Assembly: GCA_037954665.1 (NCBI GenBank)
Contig: JBBMOL010000133.1
Coordinates: 1,488,001 to 1,552,000, forward strand
DNA from: Laguncularia racemosa
Lineage: Eukaryota; Streptophyta; Magnoliopsida; Myrtales; Combretaceae
DNA: 64,000 nucleotides
Direction: 5' to 3'
Each line of letters begins with the position of its first letter. Positions within the stretch are counted from its first letter, which is position 1. A program made the position numbers and the translations under genes. Below the pieces are notes generated by a model. It did not search any database, had not been told where the DNA came from, and saw only the letters and a program-made list of their open reading frames with translations. Below are positions 1 through 13,100 of the stretch, piece by piece.

Positions 1-548
1 TAGCAGAATTTCATCTAAAGATTTGAACTTTAAGGGATTTGAGGCTTCATCTGTTGTAATGTTTCATATTCCCTGTGCAAAAGTTGCTAGTACTGTGTCT
101 GGACTGAAGCTAGCTTTTTGTTCTTTCGGAGTGTTCCTATTTCTTATTAAGGTTAATTATACTAGAGTTTTTTTTTTTTTTTTTAGATAAACAATTGGGG
201 TGTGTCCATATATTAGCTCTTCAAAAGTTTCAGAAATTTTAGTAGCTTTTAGAAGAATTTCATGTAAAGATTTGAACTTTTAAGGGATTTGAAGCTTCGT
301 CTGTTGTAATGTTTCATATTCCCAGTGCAAAAGTTGATACTAGTATTGTGTTAATGACACCTGTCCTGTACTGTCTTATCTACCTAACTTATTGACCGAA
401 ACTGTGTCTGGACTGAAGCTAGCTTTTTGTTCTTTCACAGTGTTCCTGTTTCTTATTGAGGTTAATTATACTAGACTTTTTTCTTTTTAAATAAACAGGG
501 GTGTGTCCATATATTAGCTCTTCAAAAGTTTCAGAAATATTAGTAGCA
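1..548. repeat. Imperfect direct duplication of about 250-300 bp
   Basis: Bases 1-245 and about 249-548 are two copies of the same sequence. Both contain the stretches 'gatttgaactt', 'gttgtaatgtttcatattcc', 'ctggactgaagctagcttt' and 'gtgtccatatattagctc' in the same order, and both end in 'ttagtagc'. The second copy carries an extra segment of about 50 bp (near 350-400) that the first lacks, and the first has a longer T-run (about 168-184). Nothing protein-coding is recognisable in either copy. The block lies upstream of the first visible NDB1 exon, so it is either intronic or intergenic. Confidence 0.85.
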
Positions 549-1197
549 CTTTGATACGAGGCGGTTTGAGGACCATCACTGGAGAAATTGATTTTAGCTT
601 TCGAAAGGGCTCTGTTAACAAGCGTCCATTGTCGCTGGTTAAGCTCACTGACTAAGAAGCAAACTTAATGAGAAAATGTACAATTTCCAAAGCATGGATT
701 ATGCATTTTTTTGGCCATATAAATAGAAAATAAACATTAATTACGCATTTTATAGGAAAAAAAATGCAAAAGAATGTTTTAAGTTTTAACATGTGATTAA
801 AAGCAAAATCTTCTTTGGGAAAGATAAAAGTTTTCTCATTTTCAATGGAACAGCTTTGTATGAGGGAAAAAAATTTACATTTCATTGGCCAATCTATATC
901 CATTTTTTATGTTGGGAAAACATTTTTGATGAAATAGATGCACCTTCACATTGCACTATCACATTTAGCCCACCATACAAATTGGACTAGTACAATTCTT
1001 TCTCAATGCTTGCCATAAATAGAAGGATGATCTGCTTGAAATAGGTAAAATGGCATAAAAATTTGTATAACCAATCTCATCTAGTGGGAGGAGGTTTATT
1101 TTCTTGCTTTGCTGCTGGAGGCAAGGCCTTGAATTTGGGATGGAGATATTTGTATGACTGATGATTTGGATGTATTCCCATCTTGTGAATTTTGCAG

Positions 1198-4100
1198 CGC
1201 TGGAGGTTTAGTGGCATATGCGGATTCTCAAACACAGAATGTATTGTCCAAGACTGACCCGACAGAAAAGGAACCCAGCAAAAAAAGAGTGGTGGTTCTT
1301 GGAACTGGATGGGCTGGAACGAGTTTCCTTAAGGACCTTGATGTTTCATCCTATGATGTTCAGGTTGTTTCACCTCGGAATTATTTTGCTTTCACTCCCT
1401 TGTTACCTAGTGTCACTTGTGGAACGGTAGAAGCGCGAAGTATAGTAGAGCCTGTCCGAAATATTATAAAGAAGGTATGATTCCTTATTTTGCTGTCCTC
1501 AAAATGCATCACATTTTAACGCTGTACGTGATTGCATAAAAATATTTGATGACCTAAGGTTAGTATGATGTTGGATTGAGGCATGAGAGTCCATTTGGAT
1601 GAGCACAATTAGGGGTAAAATTGCAGAGTGATTGAGTGTCTAGATGCGGTATTTTGTTAGTCATTACTCATTAGTCATCATTGTAAGTAGAATGAAACAA
1701 GAACACTGTGGCTGAGTCAAGCTATGACATGTACCTGCTCTGCGGGTTTGGCTAAGCCTAGGGCTAACAGCTGGTTGTGTTGAAACAATAAATTCACTTA
1801 AAAATGCACTTAAATCCATTCACTTTTTAGATACTTTGGCTTAGCTGTACAGGTTTAGGAAGAATCAAGTCTTTAATTAAAGTTACTCAATTGATTCCTT
1901 GATCTTGTCTGTACTAATAGACTAGGCCAAGATCTCAAGTGTTTTCCTTGCAGACTTGGGTTAAAGGGGCATAGATTCATTGCATACATACAGTCAACAA
2001 AAACTATGCTGAATTTGCATATTTGTGCAAATTTTGCAGGGATATTAACAGTTCTATTCAGGTAAAAAAATCTCATTAGCATATGTTATTAATCCAGCAA
2101 AACAAACATGCATATATAATAGCAAAGTATAATTTTATAAATGATCAAAACCAGATATATTTAATGAGCCTATTTTGTTTTGTATGTTATCTCTAAGCAA
2201 TGGAGGTAGGGGGGAACCTTAGACTGCTTATAGGTAGAGGGTAATAGTTCGTCACTGCAGACTCTGCGGTTACACTAGATGTAGAAGAACAATTGTGAAT
2301 GTATCGAACCTACTTGGGATTAAGGCTGGAATGCTATTGTTGATATTTTCATTGGTGTTTCATGTCTGTGAGCTTATGGTGTGTATGAAGACAGATGTTT
2401 TCATTTCAAGTTTCTAAGTATTCTTAGTGATGGCATGTGCACTCATCACCTGAGGAAATTGTGCAGAATGTGTTGGTATTCCATAAATAAAGAAGTGTGC
2501 CATTTCTCAGAATGTTTTACTTTATGGAAACAATAAGCGTGGCATGCATTTCTCTTTTTCAGGCCTTTGAAGCTACCTGTATGCAGCTGGCTTCTTATTT
2601 TGTATTCAAGAAGTATAAAATTGCCAATAGTTTACTTTTTGCTCTCTTGCATTGTTTTTGACTGCAGAGAAATGGGCTGATTCAATTCTATGAAGCAGAA
2701 TGTCTCAAGATTGATGCGGCAAATCATAAAGTTCTCTGTCGCACTAATATTGATGAAAAGCTGGTTGGAAATAGAGAATTCTCTTTGGAATATGACTACT
2801 TGGTTATAGCTGTAGGAGCCCAAGTGAATACTTTTAATACTCCTGGTGTTATGGAGAATTGCCACTTTCTCAAGGTGTGTCAACTTTTCATTTGTTTTAC
2901 ATAGAAGCCTCTGGCAATTGATTTTTCTGACAATTCACAATATGTGTTCTTGCGCATAAGTTGAGCTCATTTCTTGTTGCACCCTGTAATATTATACTTG
3001 TGACACAGCTTTTTCCATGACATAGTGGCTTCTGCTTTTATAGAAGCACAACAGAGAACAAACACACTTTCTTCTTCATTTAAGTGGAATTGCATTTCAT
3101 GCAGGAAGTAGAGGATGCACAAAGCATCCGTGACAAAGTTATAGATTGTTTTGAAAAGGCTGTCCTTCCAAGTCTTAGTGAGGAAGAGCGAAGGACAAAT
3201 CTTCATTTTGTCATTGTTGGTGGTGGTCCAACTGGTGTGGAATTTGCTGCTGAGCTTCATGACTATGTTACAGAAGATCTGATAAACATCTATCCGATGG
3301 TTAAAGGCCTTGTAAAAATAACTCTAATCCAATCTGGAGATCATATATTAAACACGTAAGTGAGACACATGCATAATTACATTGATGCCTGTTCTGCTGC
3401 TTCAAGGATTGCATCCATCACAAATGGCACATTAGATGCCGAGAAATTTATGCAGATTTTTCATTTCTTAGTTGATCCACTCCTTTTAGAATCTCCTAGA
3501 AACATATTTCCATTGAAAATTCCATACAAGTGATGTAATTTCATTTTCCACAATGCGATTTTTCTCATTTTTTTCTCTTTTGAAATCAATGATAATTGAT
3601 AAATTAGAAGATTGCATGACTCTGAACATGGGATTTCCCTGTCTGCTTTCACCCTTATACTGTCAGGAGCTACATGTATGCATCAACATTACATCGTTGG
3701 AAGGCTTGAAGTTGAGAATCTTTTCACTGCAACTGCTTCTGCCTTCCTTATGATACCTTGACATGCATAATATCTTCAGATACCCATTAGAATACACGAA
3801 TTTTACTTTGTGGGAAAGTAGGTTTATTTTTTGTAGTATGAATGCTTAACATATCTTATTGGAGGCAGATTCTTTCACTGTGTGTCAATGGTAAACGGTA
3901 TTGTTAAGACTTTGATTGCCTTTTTATTGACAAGCATAAATCTTCTAGCGATTGGCTTCATTTACAATAAAGTTCCTCGCAAAATATGGTGATACTGGAA
4001 CTTCATAGCTTAAGGGGCTTTCACTTATTTCCAGGTTTGATGAAAGAATTAGTTCATTTGCGGAACACAAATTTAGAAGAGATGGTATTGAAGTTCAAAC

Positions 4101-7100
4101 AGGGAGTCGCGTTCTTAGTGTTTCAGATGAGAATATTTCAATGAAAATTAAGTCAACTGGAGAGATGGGCTCTGTACCTTATGGGTTGGTTGTCTGGTCA
4201 ACTGGTGTGGGGACACGCCCTATTGTGAGGGACTTCATGGAGCAGATTGGCCAGGTTTGCCTACAGTTGTTGTTAAGGCTGTTGAGCCGTAGTTTTCTAT
4301 CTTCAATGTGCCTTGCTTTCTTTGCAAGAAGTGAGGATGAACAAGTAAAAAAATAAAATAAAAAAATGAAAGGGCTTACTTGTTTAATAGTTGCTATAAT
4401 TACAACATTCTCCTATATTTGCAGGGTAATAGACGTGCTCTCTCAACCAATGAATGGTTGCAAGTTAAGGGTTGTGAGAATGTATATGCTCTTGGTGACT
4501 GTGCAACGATAGATCAGCGCAAGATTATGGTATGTAATAATCTAAATGACTACTGAATTTGTTCAGGATGAACTTGATTAAATAAATACAAAAAGGTCAT
4601 TTACCTTTTATGTCTTTCTAGTTCTTATCTTTGTTGCATTTACCTATAGCATAATCTTTTGATCACTTATTATGTAATTATTTTTAGGGAGATATATCCA
4701 GTATATTTAAAGCTGCAGACAAGGATAACTCTGGCACGTTAACAGTAGATGAATTTCAAGATGTGATAGACGATATCCTCATTAGATACCCTCAGGTGGA
4801 ACTTTATCTGAAAGACAAGCATTTAAGTGATGTTACAGATTTGTTGAGGGATCCTGAGGGAAATCATAGAAAAGAAGTGGATATTGAAGCCTTCAAATTA
4901 GCCCTTTCTCAGGTAGATTCCCAAATGAAGAGTCTGCCGGCAACTGCCCAGGTAATAGTTTGTCTCGAAGTTCTTAAAACCGAACATAGAGAAAATTCTT
5001 TATAATATTCATATTGTCTTATTTTTCATACAGTGTTAGTCAGTTTTTATACACAGAAAAATCTATTAGAGATTGTGAAACTATAAATTAGGAAGCTAGT
5101 TATATCCTAATTATACTAAAAAATATTTTCACTAAAATAGCTAGCATTTACACATAATTTTCATTAGGACATTGAGCTATTTGACCCTTTTGTTAGGACA
5201 TTTGTGAGTTGACCATTTGTTGACACATAAGGCATGCAGATTAGTCCACTGTCCATTTTTTCCTTAATAAAATGTTTGTTAATCTTAATGTGTTTTCTTC
5301 GATCATGTTGTACTGGATTGTGAGTTATGTTGATTGCAGACTTCTTGTCATAGTAAAGTCTTTTAGGTCCATCCCACTTAATCTTTAGGTTTTCAAAAAT
5401 GATCTTCAACTAGAGTAGTTCACATACACCCTAAGCCATCGCCCTAAACTCTACCTTTGCACTCGACCGAGCTATCACACTTAGCTTCTGGCTTCTCCAT
5501 GTTCAAAGATTTCTACTAAGAAAGGTACCTTCTATCAACAATAGACCCAGCATAATCATCATCAGTGTATGCTTCAAGTACCAAACCTCCATTTCTTCTG
5601 AATAAAATACCTTTTCTTGGTGTCTCCTTAAGATACTGAAGTACTCTATAAGTTGCTTGCAAATGAACTTTCTTCGGGTTGTGCATGAATTGGCTTATTA
5701 CACTTACTACAAATGCTATATTCGATCGTGTGTGAGAGAGATATATGTCTCCCTACCAGTCGCTAGTACATCCCTATCTATGGCAGTATCATCTTCCACT
5801 GCTGTTGGCTTGAGATTTTGATCCATGGGTGTGCTCATTGGCTTGCATGCTGTCTTGCATGTTTCCTTAAGATCTATAACATACTTCTATTACGAGATAA
5901 AAATTTCTTACCTCGAATGAGCAACTTTGATTCCAAGGAAATACTTCAAACTTCCCAATGCTTTGATCTCAAATTCCTTAGCCAAACATTGACTCAATGC
6001 TTGCTTCTCCTCATCATCATTTCTAGTAATCATTATATCATCAACATACACAACTAAAGCTATGACTCCTCTTGAAGAAGAATGTTTAATGAACAATGTA
6101 TGATCACCTTAGCTTTGCTTATATCCCATTTTAAACATAACCCTTGCAAATCTTCCAAACCACGCTCGGGGAGATTGCTTAAGACCATATAGAGCTTTCT
6201 TTAATTTACGCATGATGTGAGCATCTAGGTTCTTACCATAACCTAGTGGCACTTCCATATAAATTTCCTCTTCTAGATCCCCATGTAAAAATGCATTTTT
6301 GACATCAAACTGTTACAAGTCCTATCCATAGTTAGCAGAAAGCGCTAGCAATACTCTAACTGTATTCATCTTTGCAACATGAGCAAAGATCTCTAGATAG
6401 TCAATCCTATATGTCTGTGTATACCTTTAGCTACCAACTGAGTCTTATATCACTCGATTGACCCATCTACTTTATATTTTATTATGTACACCCATTTATA
6501 GACCACAAGTCTTTTTCCAATAGGCAATCTCACCAGCTCTTAGGTTTTGTTCTTTTCTAATGCCTCCATCTCCATATCTATAGCTTGTTTCCATTTTTCA
6601 TTTGACATAGCTTTAGATATACTCGTAGGGAAAGTGATGGTATTTAGGCTAACAAGGAAGGCTGTGAATTGGTGAGAAGTGTTTCAATGATAAGTGTAAT
6701 TGTAAGGAAAAGAGAGAATTATGTATGCTTTATTGATCCATAGGTTACATATATATATATAAGCTTTAATAAACTAAAAAAGGAAACTAAATTTCTATTT
6801 TAAAACTAATATATATCTAATAATAACTGTATCCTAATTTAATACTAATATATAATTTACAGCCTATAACACTTTCCCTCAAGCTGGAGTATCGATATTA
6901 ATCATGCCCAGCTTGTTACACAAATAGTTAACCCGAGTCCCGTTTAGAGCCTTTATAAGAAGATCTCCTAATTGTTCTCCAGTATTCACAAACCCTATAG
7001 AAATTAACCTTTGCTGAATTTTTTCTCGAACAAAATGACAATCAATCTCGATATGCTTAGTTCGTTTATGGAACATGGGATTTGAGGCAATAAGAAGAGC

Positions 7101-10100
7101 GGCCTAATTATCACACCATAGTTTCGCAAAAAGTGAGATGTTTATCCCAACTTCATTTAGGAGCTGATATATCCACATTACTTTACACACTGATTGTGCC
7201 ATAGGTCTATATTTTGATTCTGCACTAGATCGAGATACAATATTTTGCTTATTACTTTTCCATGAAACCAAATTTCCACCAACGAAAACACAATACCCTG
7301 AAGTGGATCTCCTGTCCTCCTCACATCCTGCCCAATTAGCATCTGTGAAACACTCAATATTAGTGTGACCATGATTCTTATACAAGATATCAAGTCCGGG
7401 TGCTCCTTTTAAATAACATAAGATCTACTTTAGAGCAGCCCAATGATCAACTGTTGGAGATGACATGTATCAACTCACAACACTGACCGAATATGCAATA
7501 TCTGGTCGAGTTACTATAAGATAATTCAGTTTTCCAACCATCCGCCTGTATCTTTCAAGATCCTCAAACAATTCTCCTTCCTTTGTCACTTGCAAATTAG
7601 GAACCATTGGTGTACTACATGGTTTAGCACCCAAGTTTCCTGTTTTAGACAACAAGTCAAGTACATATTTTCTTTGTGATAGAAAAATTCCTTTCTTACT
7701 CCTCATTACCTCAACACCCAAGAAATATTTCAACATTCTTAAATCCTTTGTTTGAAATTGACTTTGAAGAAAATGATTTGAGAGTTGAAATACCTATAGT
7801 ATCATTGCCATTGATAACAATATCATCCACATATACTATTAACAGAATAATATTAGTTGTAGATCGTCTATAGAAAACAGAATGATCAGATTTGTTTTTT
7901 TGCATCCCAAATTTCCCAACTGCTTGGCTAAATTTTCCAAACCAAGCACGGGGGCTCTGCTTCAACTCATACAAAGACTTACGAAGATGACAGACCTTTC
8001 CGGACTCCTCCTGAGCAACAAACCCTGGAGGTTGCTTCATATAAACTTCTTCTTGAAGATTCCCATGCAAAAAAGCATTCTTGATATCTAACTAATGTAA
8101 AGGTCAATCATATACTACAACCATGGAAATAAATAACCTGATAGATGTTAACTTAGCAACAGAAGAAAAAGTGTCAGAATAATCTATTCCATAAGTTTGA
8201 GCATATTCTTTAGCAACAAGACGAGCTTTTAAGTGAGTAATTGATCCATTAGGATTTACTTTAATAGAAAAAACCCATTTATAGCCAATGGCCTTTTTCC
8301 GTGTAGGTAAATGTACTAAATCTTAAGTATCATTCTGATCAAGGGCATTCATCTCCTCTACCATTGCACTACGCCATCCTGGATGTGACAAGGCTTTCAT
8401 GAATGGTTTTAGGAAGGGAGATAGAATCAATAGATGCAATACAAGAACAAGAGGAGACTGACAAATGATCATAAGACACAAAGAAGAAACAGGATAAGTA
8501 CACTGACGTTTACCTTTACGAAGGGCAATGGGAAGATCATCCCTTGAGATTGAATTTGATGACGAGAGAGTTGGTTTAGGACATGCATCGGTAGTTGGCT
8601 TAGGAGCACTTTGCCTGCGAGAGTAAACCTGAAGAGGTGGTGTAAGAGTAGAAGTGGTAGATGTAACTGTATAGATTAACAGATCACCATCCTCCCCTTG
8701 GCCTGTATGATTGAAGGGTGGAGAGAAAGGGATATTTTCACAAAAAGTAACATCAGTCGATACCAAATACCTATCAAGGCTAGGACAATAACATCCGTAT
8801 CCCTTCTGAACACGAGAATACCTAAGAAATATACATTTTAATGACTTAGGATCAAGTTTTGTAACTTGGGGACGCACATCCCGATCAAATTATGTACAAC
8901 CAAATATTTTGGGTTCAATCGGAAACAAAGATTTTGTCAAGAAAAGAGTATGATAAAGAGTCTCTCCATTCAGAATAACTGAGGGCATTCGATTAATTAA
9001 AAAACAAGCTGTAGACACTGCATCGGCTTAGAAGTGTTTGTGGACGTGCATTTGAAACAACAAAGCCCTAGTAGTTTCAAGTAAATGCCTATTCTTTCTC
9101 TCAGTAACACCATTTTGAGACGGTGTATCTACACGAGAAGTTTGATGAATAATGTCATTCTTAATCATATAGGATTAAAAAGATTCAGATAAATACTCTT
9201 TGGTATTATCACTTCGCAACATTTGGACAAAAACATTAAATCGAGTCTTAATTTCAGTAAAAAAGCACAAAAATGAGAAAACAACTCAGAACGATTCTTC
9301 ATTAAATATGACCAAGTTACTCGAGAATAATCATCAATAAAGGTAACAAAATACTTAAATCAAGTTTTAGATGTGACTGAACAAGGATCCCATACATTTG
9401 AATGGACTAAGTCAAAAGGAGCATTTGCTCGTTTATTGACTCTAGGGCTTAAGCTAACGTGATGATGTTTCACATACTGACATGACTCACAATGTAAAGA
9501 CTCCAAACCGTGAAAATGAGGATAGAGTTTCTTTAATAAAGAGAGAGACGGATGACCCAATCGGCAATGTGCTTCAAAAGGGGTTACAATTCCAGAGCAG
9601 GCAACAGACTTTGGTATCTCTGTGTCTAGTATGTAGAGACCCTCGGATTTATGTCCTTTATCAATAGTCTTCCTTGTTATAAGATCCTGAAAAAGGCAAT
9701 AGTTGGGAAAGAATGAGATACAACGGTTAAGTGAATGGGTGAGTTTACTGAGAGATATTAAATTAAATGACAGATCAGGCAAGTTTAAAACTGAGAACAA
9801 AGGAACTAATGGAGTTAGATTTGCTATGCCAATCTCGAGGACATGGGATGTTGACCTATTAGCTAAAGTGACAGGAGAGCAGGAGGTATGAGATTGAAAA
9901 GTAAATAATAGATTGGAATTACCTGTCATGTGGTCTGTTGCACCAGAGTCAATGACCCATTTGGAAGACGAAGAGAGAAGACACGTGTTTGCTTTACCTG
10001 ATTCAGCGATGGCAGTAACGGGAGTAGATGAAGTCCTTAATGATTCTCGATATTATGAGAACTTGGCAAAGTCATCTGCAGAACCTATGATAGATTTTCC

Positions 10101-13100
10101 AGATGCATCATTGGAAGAGGTAACTTGTGCTAATCGAAATCCCTGATTCCGACTCTATTGCTTTCTACAATCACGCTTCATATGCTCAAACTTATGACAA
10201 TAATGACATATACTTGCCCCAAAACTCTGTCCTCGGGTATCAACTCCTTTACCACTACTCCTGTACTGTTGTCTTCCAGCTTCATACTCATACCGGCGAC
10301 TTACAAAAGCACTACCAGACTAAATGGATTAAGGATTCTCCGTACGTAGAATCCTGCTATATGTATCTTGCAAGGATGAGATCGTAGACCCAGAGAGAAT
10401 ATAAGATTTGGTTGCTTCAAACTTAATGGGAAGCCTTGCTAAAAAACCCATCACAGCTATCTGCTCCCTTTGAGCTTGTTGAACTTTCATATCAGGATTA
10501 AAAGGTAATAACATGTTAAGTTCTTCATAAGTCCGTTTAAAATTCATGAAGTAACATATTAGAGACTTATCTTGTTTCTCAGCACGATAAAAGGTCTTGC
10601 AGACTTCATAAATATGAGAAACATTTCCCTTTCTAGAATACAGAAAATTCAAATATTTCATTAATTCCTTAACAAATTTACAATGATTAATTAACCTAAC
10701 TACTTCATTGTTAATAGAATTCCGTATTTGCAAAAATAATCGAGCATCTACTCTAAGCCAAGTTTGCTTAGAACTATCATTTGTGGGTGGATCTTTAGTT
10801 AAATGATCATCCTTATCAATACTATGTAGGTAGAGCCTTATAGTTTTACTCCAATCTAAATAATTAGACCCATTAAGTTTATGTTTTGTAATTTTTGACA
10901 TTACAGGTATCACATATAACATAACAATAGATTTCTTGTCCACTTTTTCACTCATGATTTCAACCCAAATTCCTCCAATAGAATAGACATATGAACAAAA
11001 GTCAATGTACGTCAGCCCACTCCCGATTGAACAAAATAAATACCAACAGATTGGTTCGTCAATAAACACCAACAGTTACTAATTACTAAACGTGCCAAAT
11101 TACAACCACGAGGACCAAACACACCAGATTAACACTAATAGACGTTGAATTAATCATCAATAGTGAACAAATTAACACTAACAGACAATAATTTGACAAG
11201 AGGATCGCAAACCAAAGTTAACAAACTCGCACCCAAATATCGATTAAATAAACGAATCACAAACCTGGGCTAAACATGACCGGGTGAGACAATTGGTGAA
11301 AGTGGAGAGCAAAATGACGCTACATGTGCCGGCACATGAGATTGGTGGCAAGCGTTGTGGTGGTGCGTGTACGTCACGTGTGTCGAATTCCGACGCCGAC
11401 CTTTCCAGAAGCCCTCGTCGGTGGGTGGTGCTTCTCTTTAGGCCTGTGGTGTAAAAAAAAAAGAATCCTTAGAAGCCTTAGTTGGCGGGTGGCGCGTCTT
11501 CTTAGGCCGATGGTTGTCAAAAAAATAAGAACCCTCAAAACCCACTTTCTCTCCCGCTCTGATACTATGTAATTGTAAGGAAAAGAGAGAAAATTATGTA
11601 TGCTTTATTGATCCATAGGTTACACATATATACAGGTTCTAATAAATTAAAAAAAAAATCTAAATTTCTATTTTAAAACTAATATAAATCTAATAATAAC
11701 TGTATCCTAATTTAACACTAATATATAATTTACAGCTTATAACAATAAGAAATGTGCCAAAGGGTACAAAGGTTGATTTTTACACTTTGGTTTTCTTTCT
11801 AATGGCAATGGGTAAATCTAGATCATCATCCTCGACCTGTTCAACTTGTGTTTTAGCTACATTAATGGGTTGATCATTATTTTCCATTTGACTTTCAGTT
11901 TCACCTTATTAGTTTGGATCATGAACGCGAACGAAAGACACACCCAAAAGCCCTAGGAACAAGATTGTTTGTGATTCTTATGTTTGGGTAAAAGGATGAG
12001 AGAACGTCCATTGGAATTTTGTATTCTAAGTCCGTAAAGGCAAACGGTTTATGAGATGAGTAGCTGTAAGAACTACTTCTCTCCAAAAAGTTTTAGGCAT
12101 GTTTGTTTGAAATAACAGAGCTCTAGTTTTTTGAAGGAGGGCACCATTTTTTCTTTCTAATACTTCATTTTGCTATGGAGTACTTGTATAAGATGACTCA
12201 TGAATAACTCACTCTTTTTGAAAATAAGGAGTAAGGACCTGGTTGAAATAATGGCATTATCAGATCTGAATCTCTTGACATCAACCCCAAATTGATTTTT
12301 TACCATGGAGCAGAAATTTGGTATTATAGTATGAATATCAGACTTATACTTTAATAAGAATAGCCAAGTAACTCGAGTATAGTCATTAATAAAAGAAACA
12401 AACTACCGTATTCCAGAGACATTGGGAACGGTAGAAGGATCTTAGATATCGGTATGAACAAGATAAAAAAGAATAGAACTCTTTTATTACTAGTTGGAAA
12501 GGACACTTGCTTGTATTTGGCAAGTTCACACACTTCACAATGAAAATCTTCAATACTTAAATTTAAAAACAATGTTGGAAATAAAGTCTTAATGACCTTA
12601 AACGATGGATGTCCTAAACAACGATGATAAAGAAGGATTTTCTCCTTGTTGGATAAATTGGTCTATGATATAAGAACCTTACTTTTGGCAATGTTCAGCT
12701 GTCTTGGCGTCTTAAGGTAGTAGAGGCTGTCCCTTTCTTTTAGTGCATCTAATCATCCTCCTTGAACCCTTGTCTTGAAACACACAGCAATCACTATAAA
12801 AAACCACATTGCAGGATAGATCTTGGGTGAGTTTTTTTTGTGGAGACAAGGTTGGTGGATAATTTGGGGATGAGAAGGACATTTTTTTTGGGTCATGGTT
12901 GGGTTTATTTGAACATCTCCTACTCCCGCAACAGTTGTTAAAGATCCATTGATTGTGGCTATTTTCTGGTTGCTAGGACATGGGGTATAGGTTGAAAAGT
13001 GTTTAGATGATTGGGTCATGTGATTGGTAGCTCTTGAGTCTATGATCCAGGAGTTAATGAAAAGTGTATCTAAAGCATTTAATCCAATGGAAAAAGAAAA

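Larger units (their letters stand above)
6695..11744 (-). mobile_element. Ty1/copia LTR retrotransposon B, nested in element A
   Basis: A structurally complete 5,050-bp element. It has two 177-bp LTRs (6695-6871 and 11568-11744) starting TG and ending CA, flanked by the perfect 5-bp duplication ataag (6690-6694 and 11745-11749). The primer-binding site next to the right LTR (about 11556-11567) is the initiator-Met-tRNA type with one mismatch. A purine-rich tract on the minus strand adjoins the left LTR (about 6872-6886). Coding order from the right is gag, protease, integrase, RT, RNase H. The LTRs differ at roughly a dozen positions and the pol gene has stops and frameshifts, so the insertion is not recent. 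It is younger than A. Confidence 0.93.

Noticed and set aside
652..990. Open frames on both strands at 652-990
   Set aside because: Rich in Phe, Lys and Ile from AT-rich DNA, overlapping each other, no motif, no start context.
1154..1197. ATG at 1154 as the true start of the NDB1-type gene
   Set aside because: It reads through the conserved splice acceptor at 1196-1197, which the paralogue uses, and gives an acidic N-terminus unlike a mitochondrial presequence. Kept only as a fallback.
9482..10387. Plus-strand frames of 61-86 codons within copia B
   Set aside because: They are antisense to recognisable copia gag and protease; shadows of those genes.
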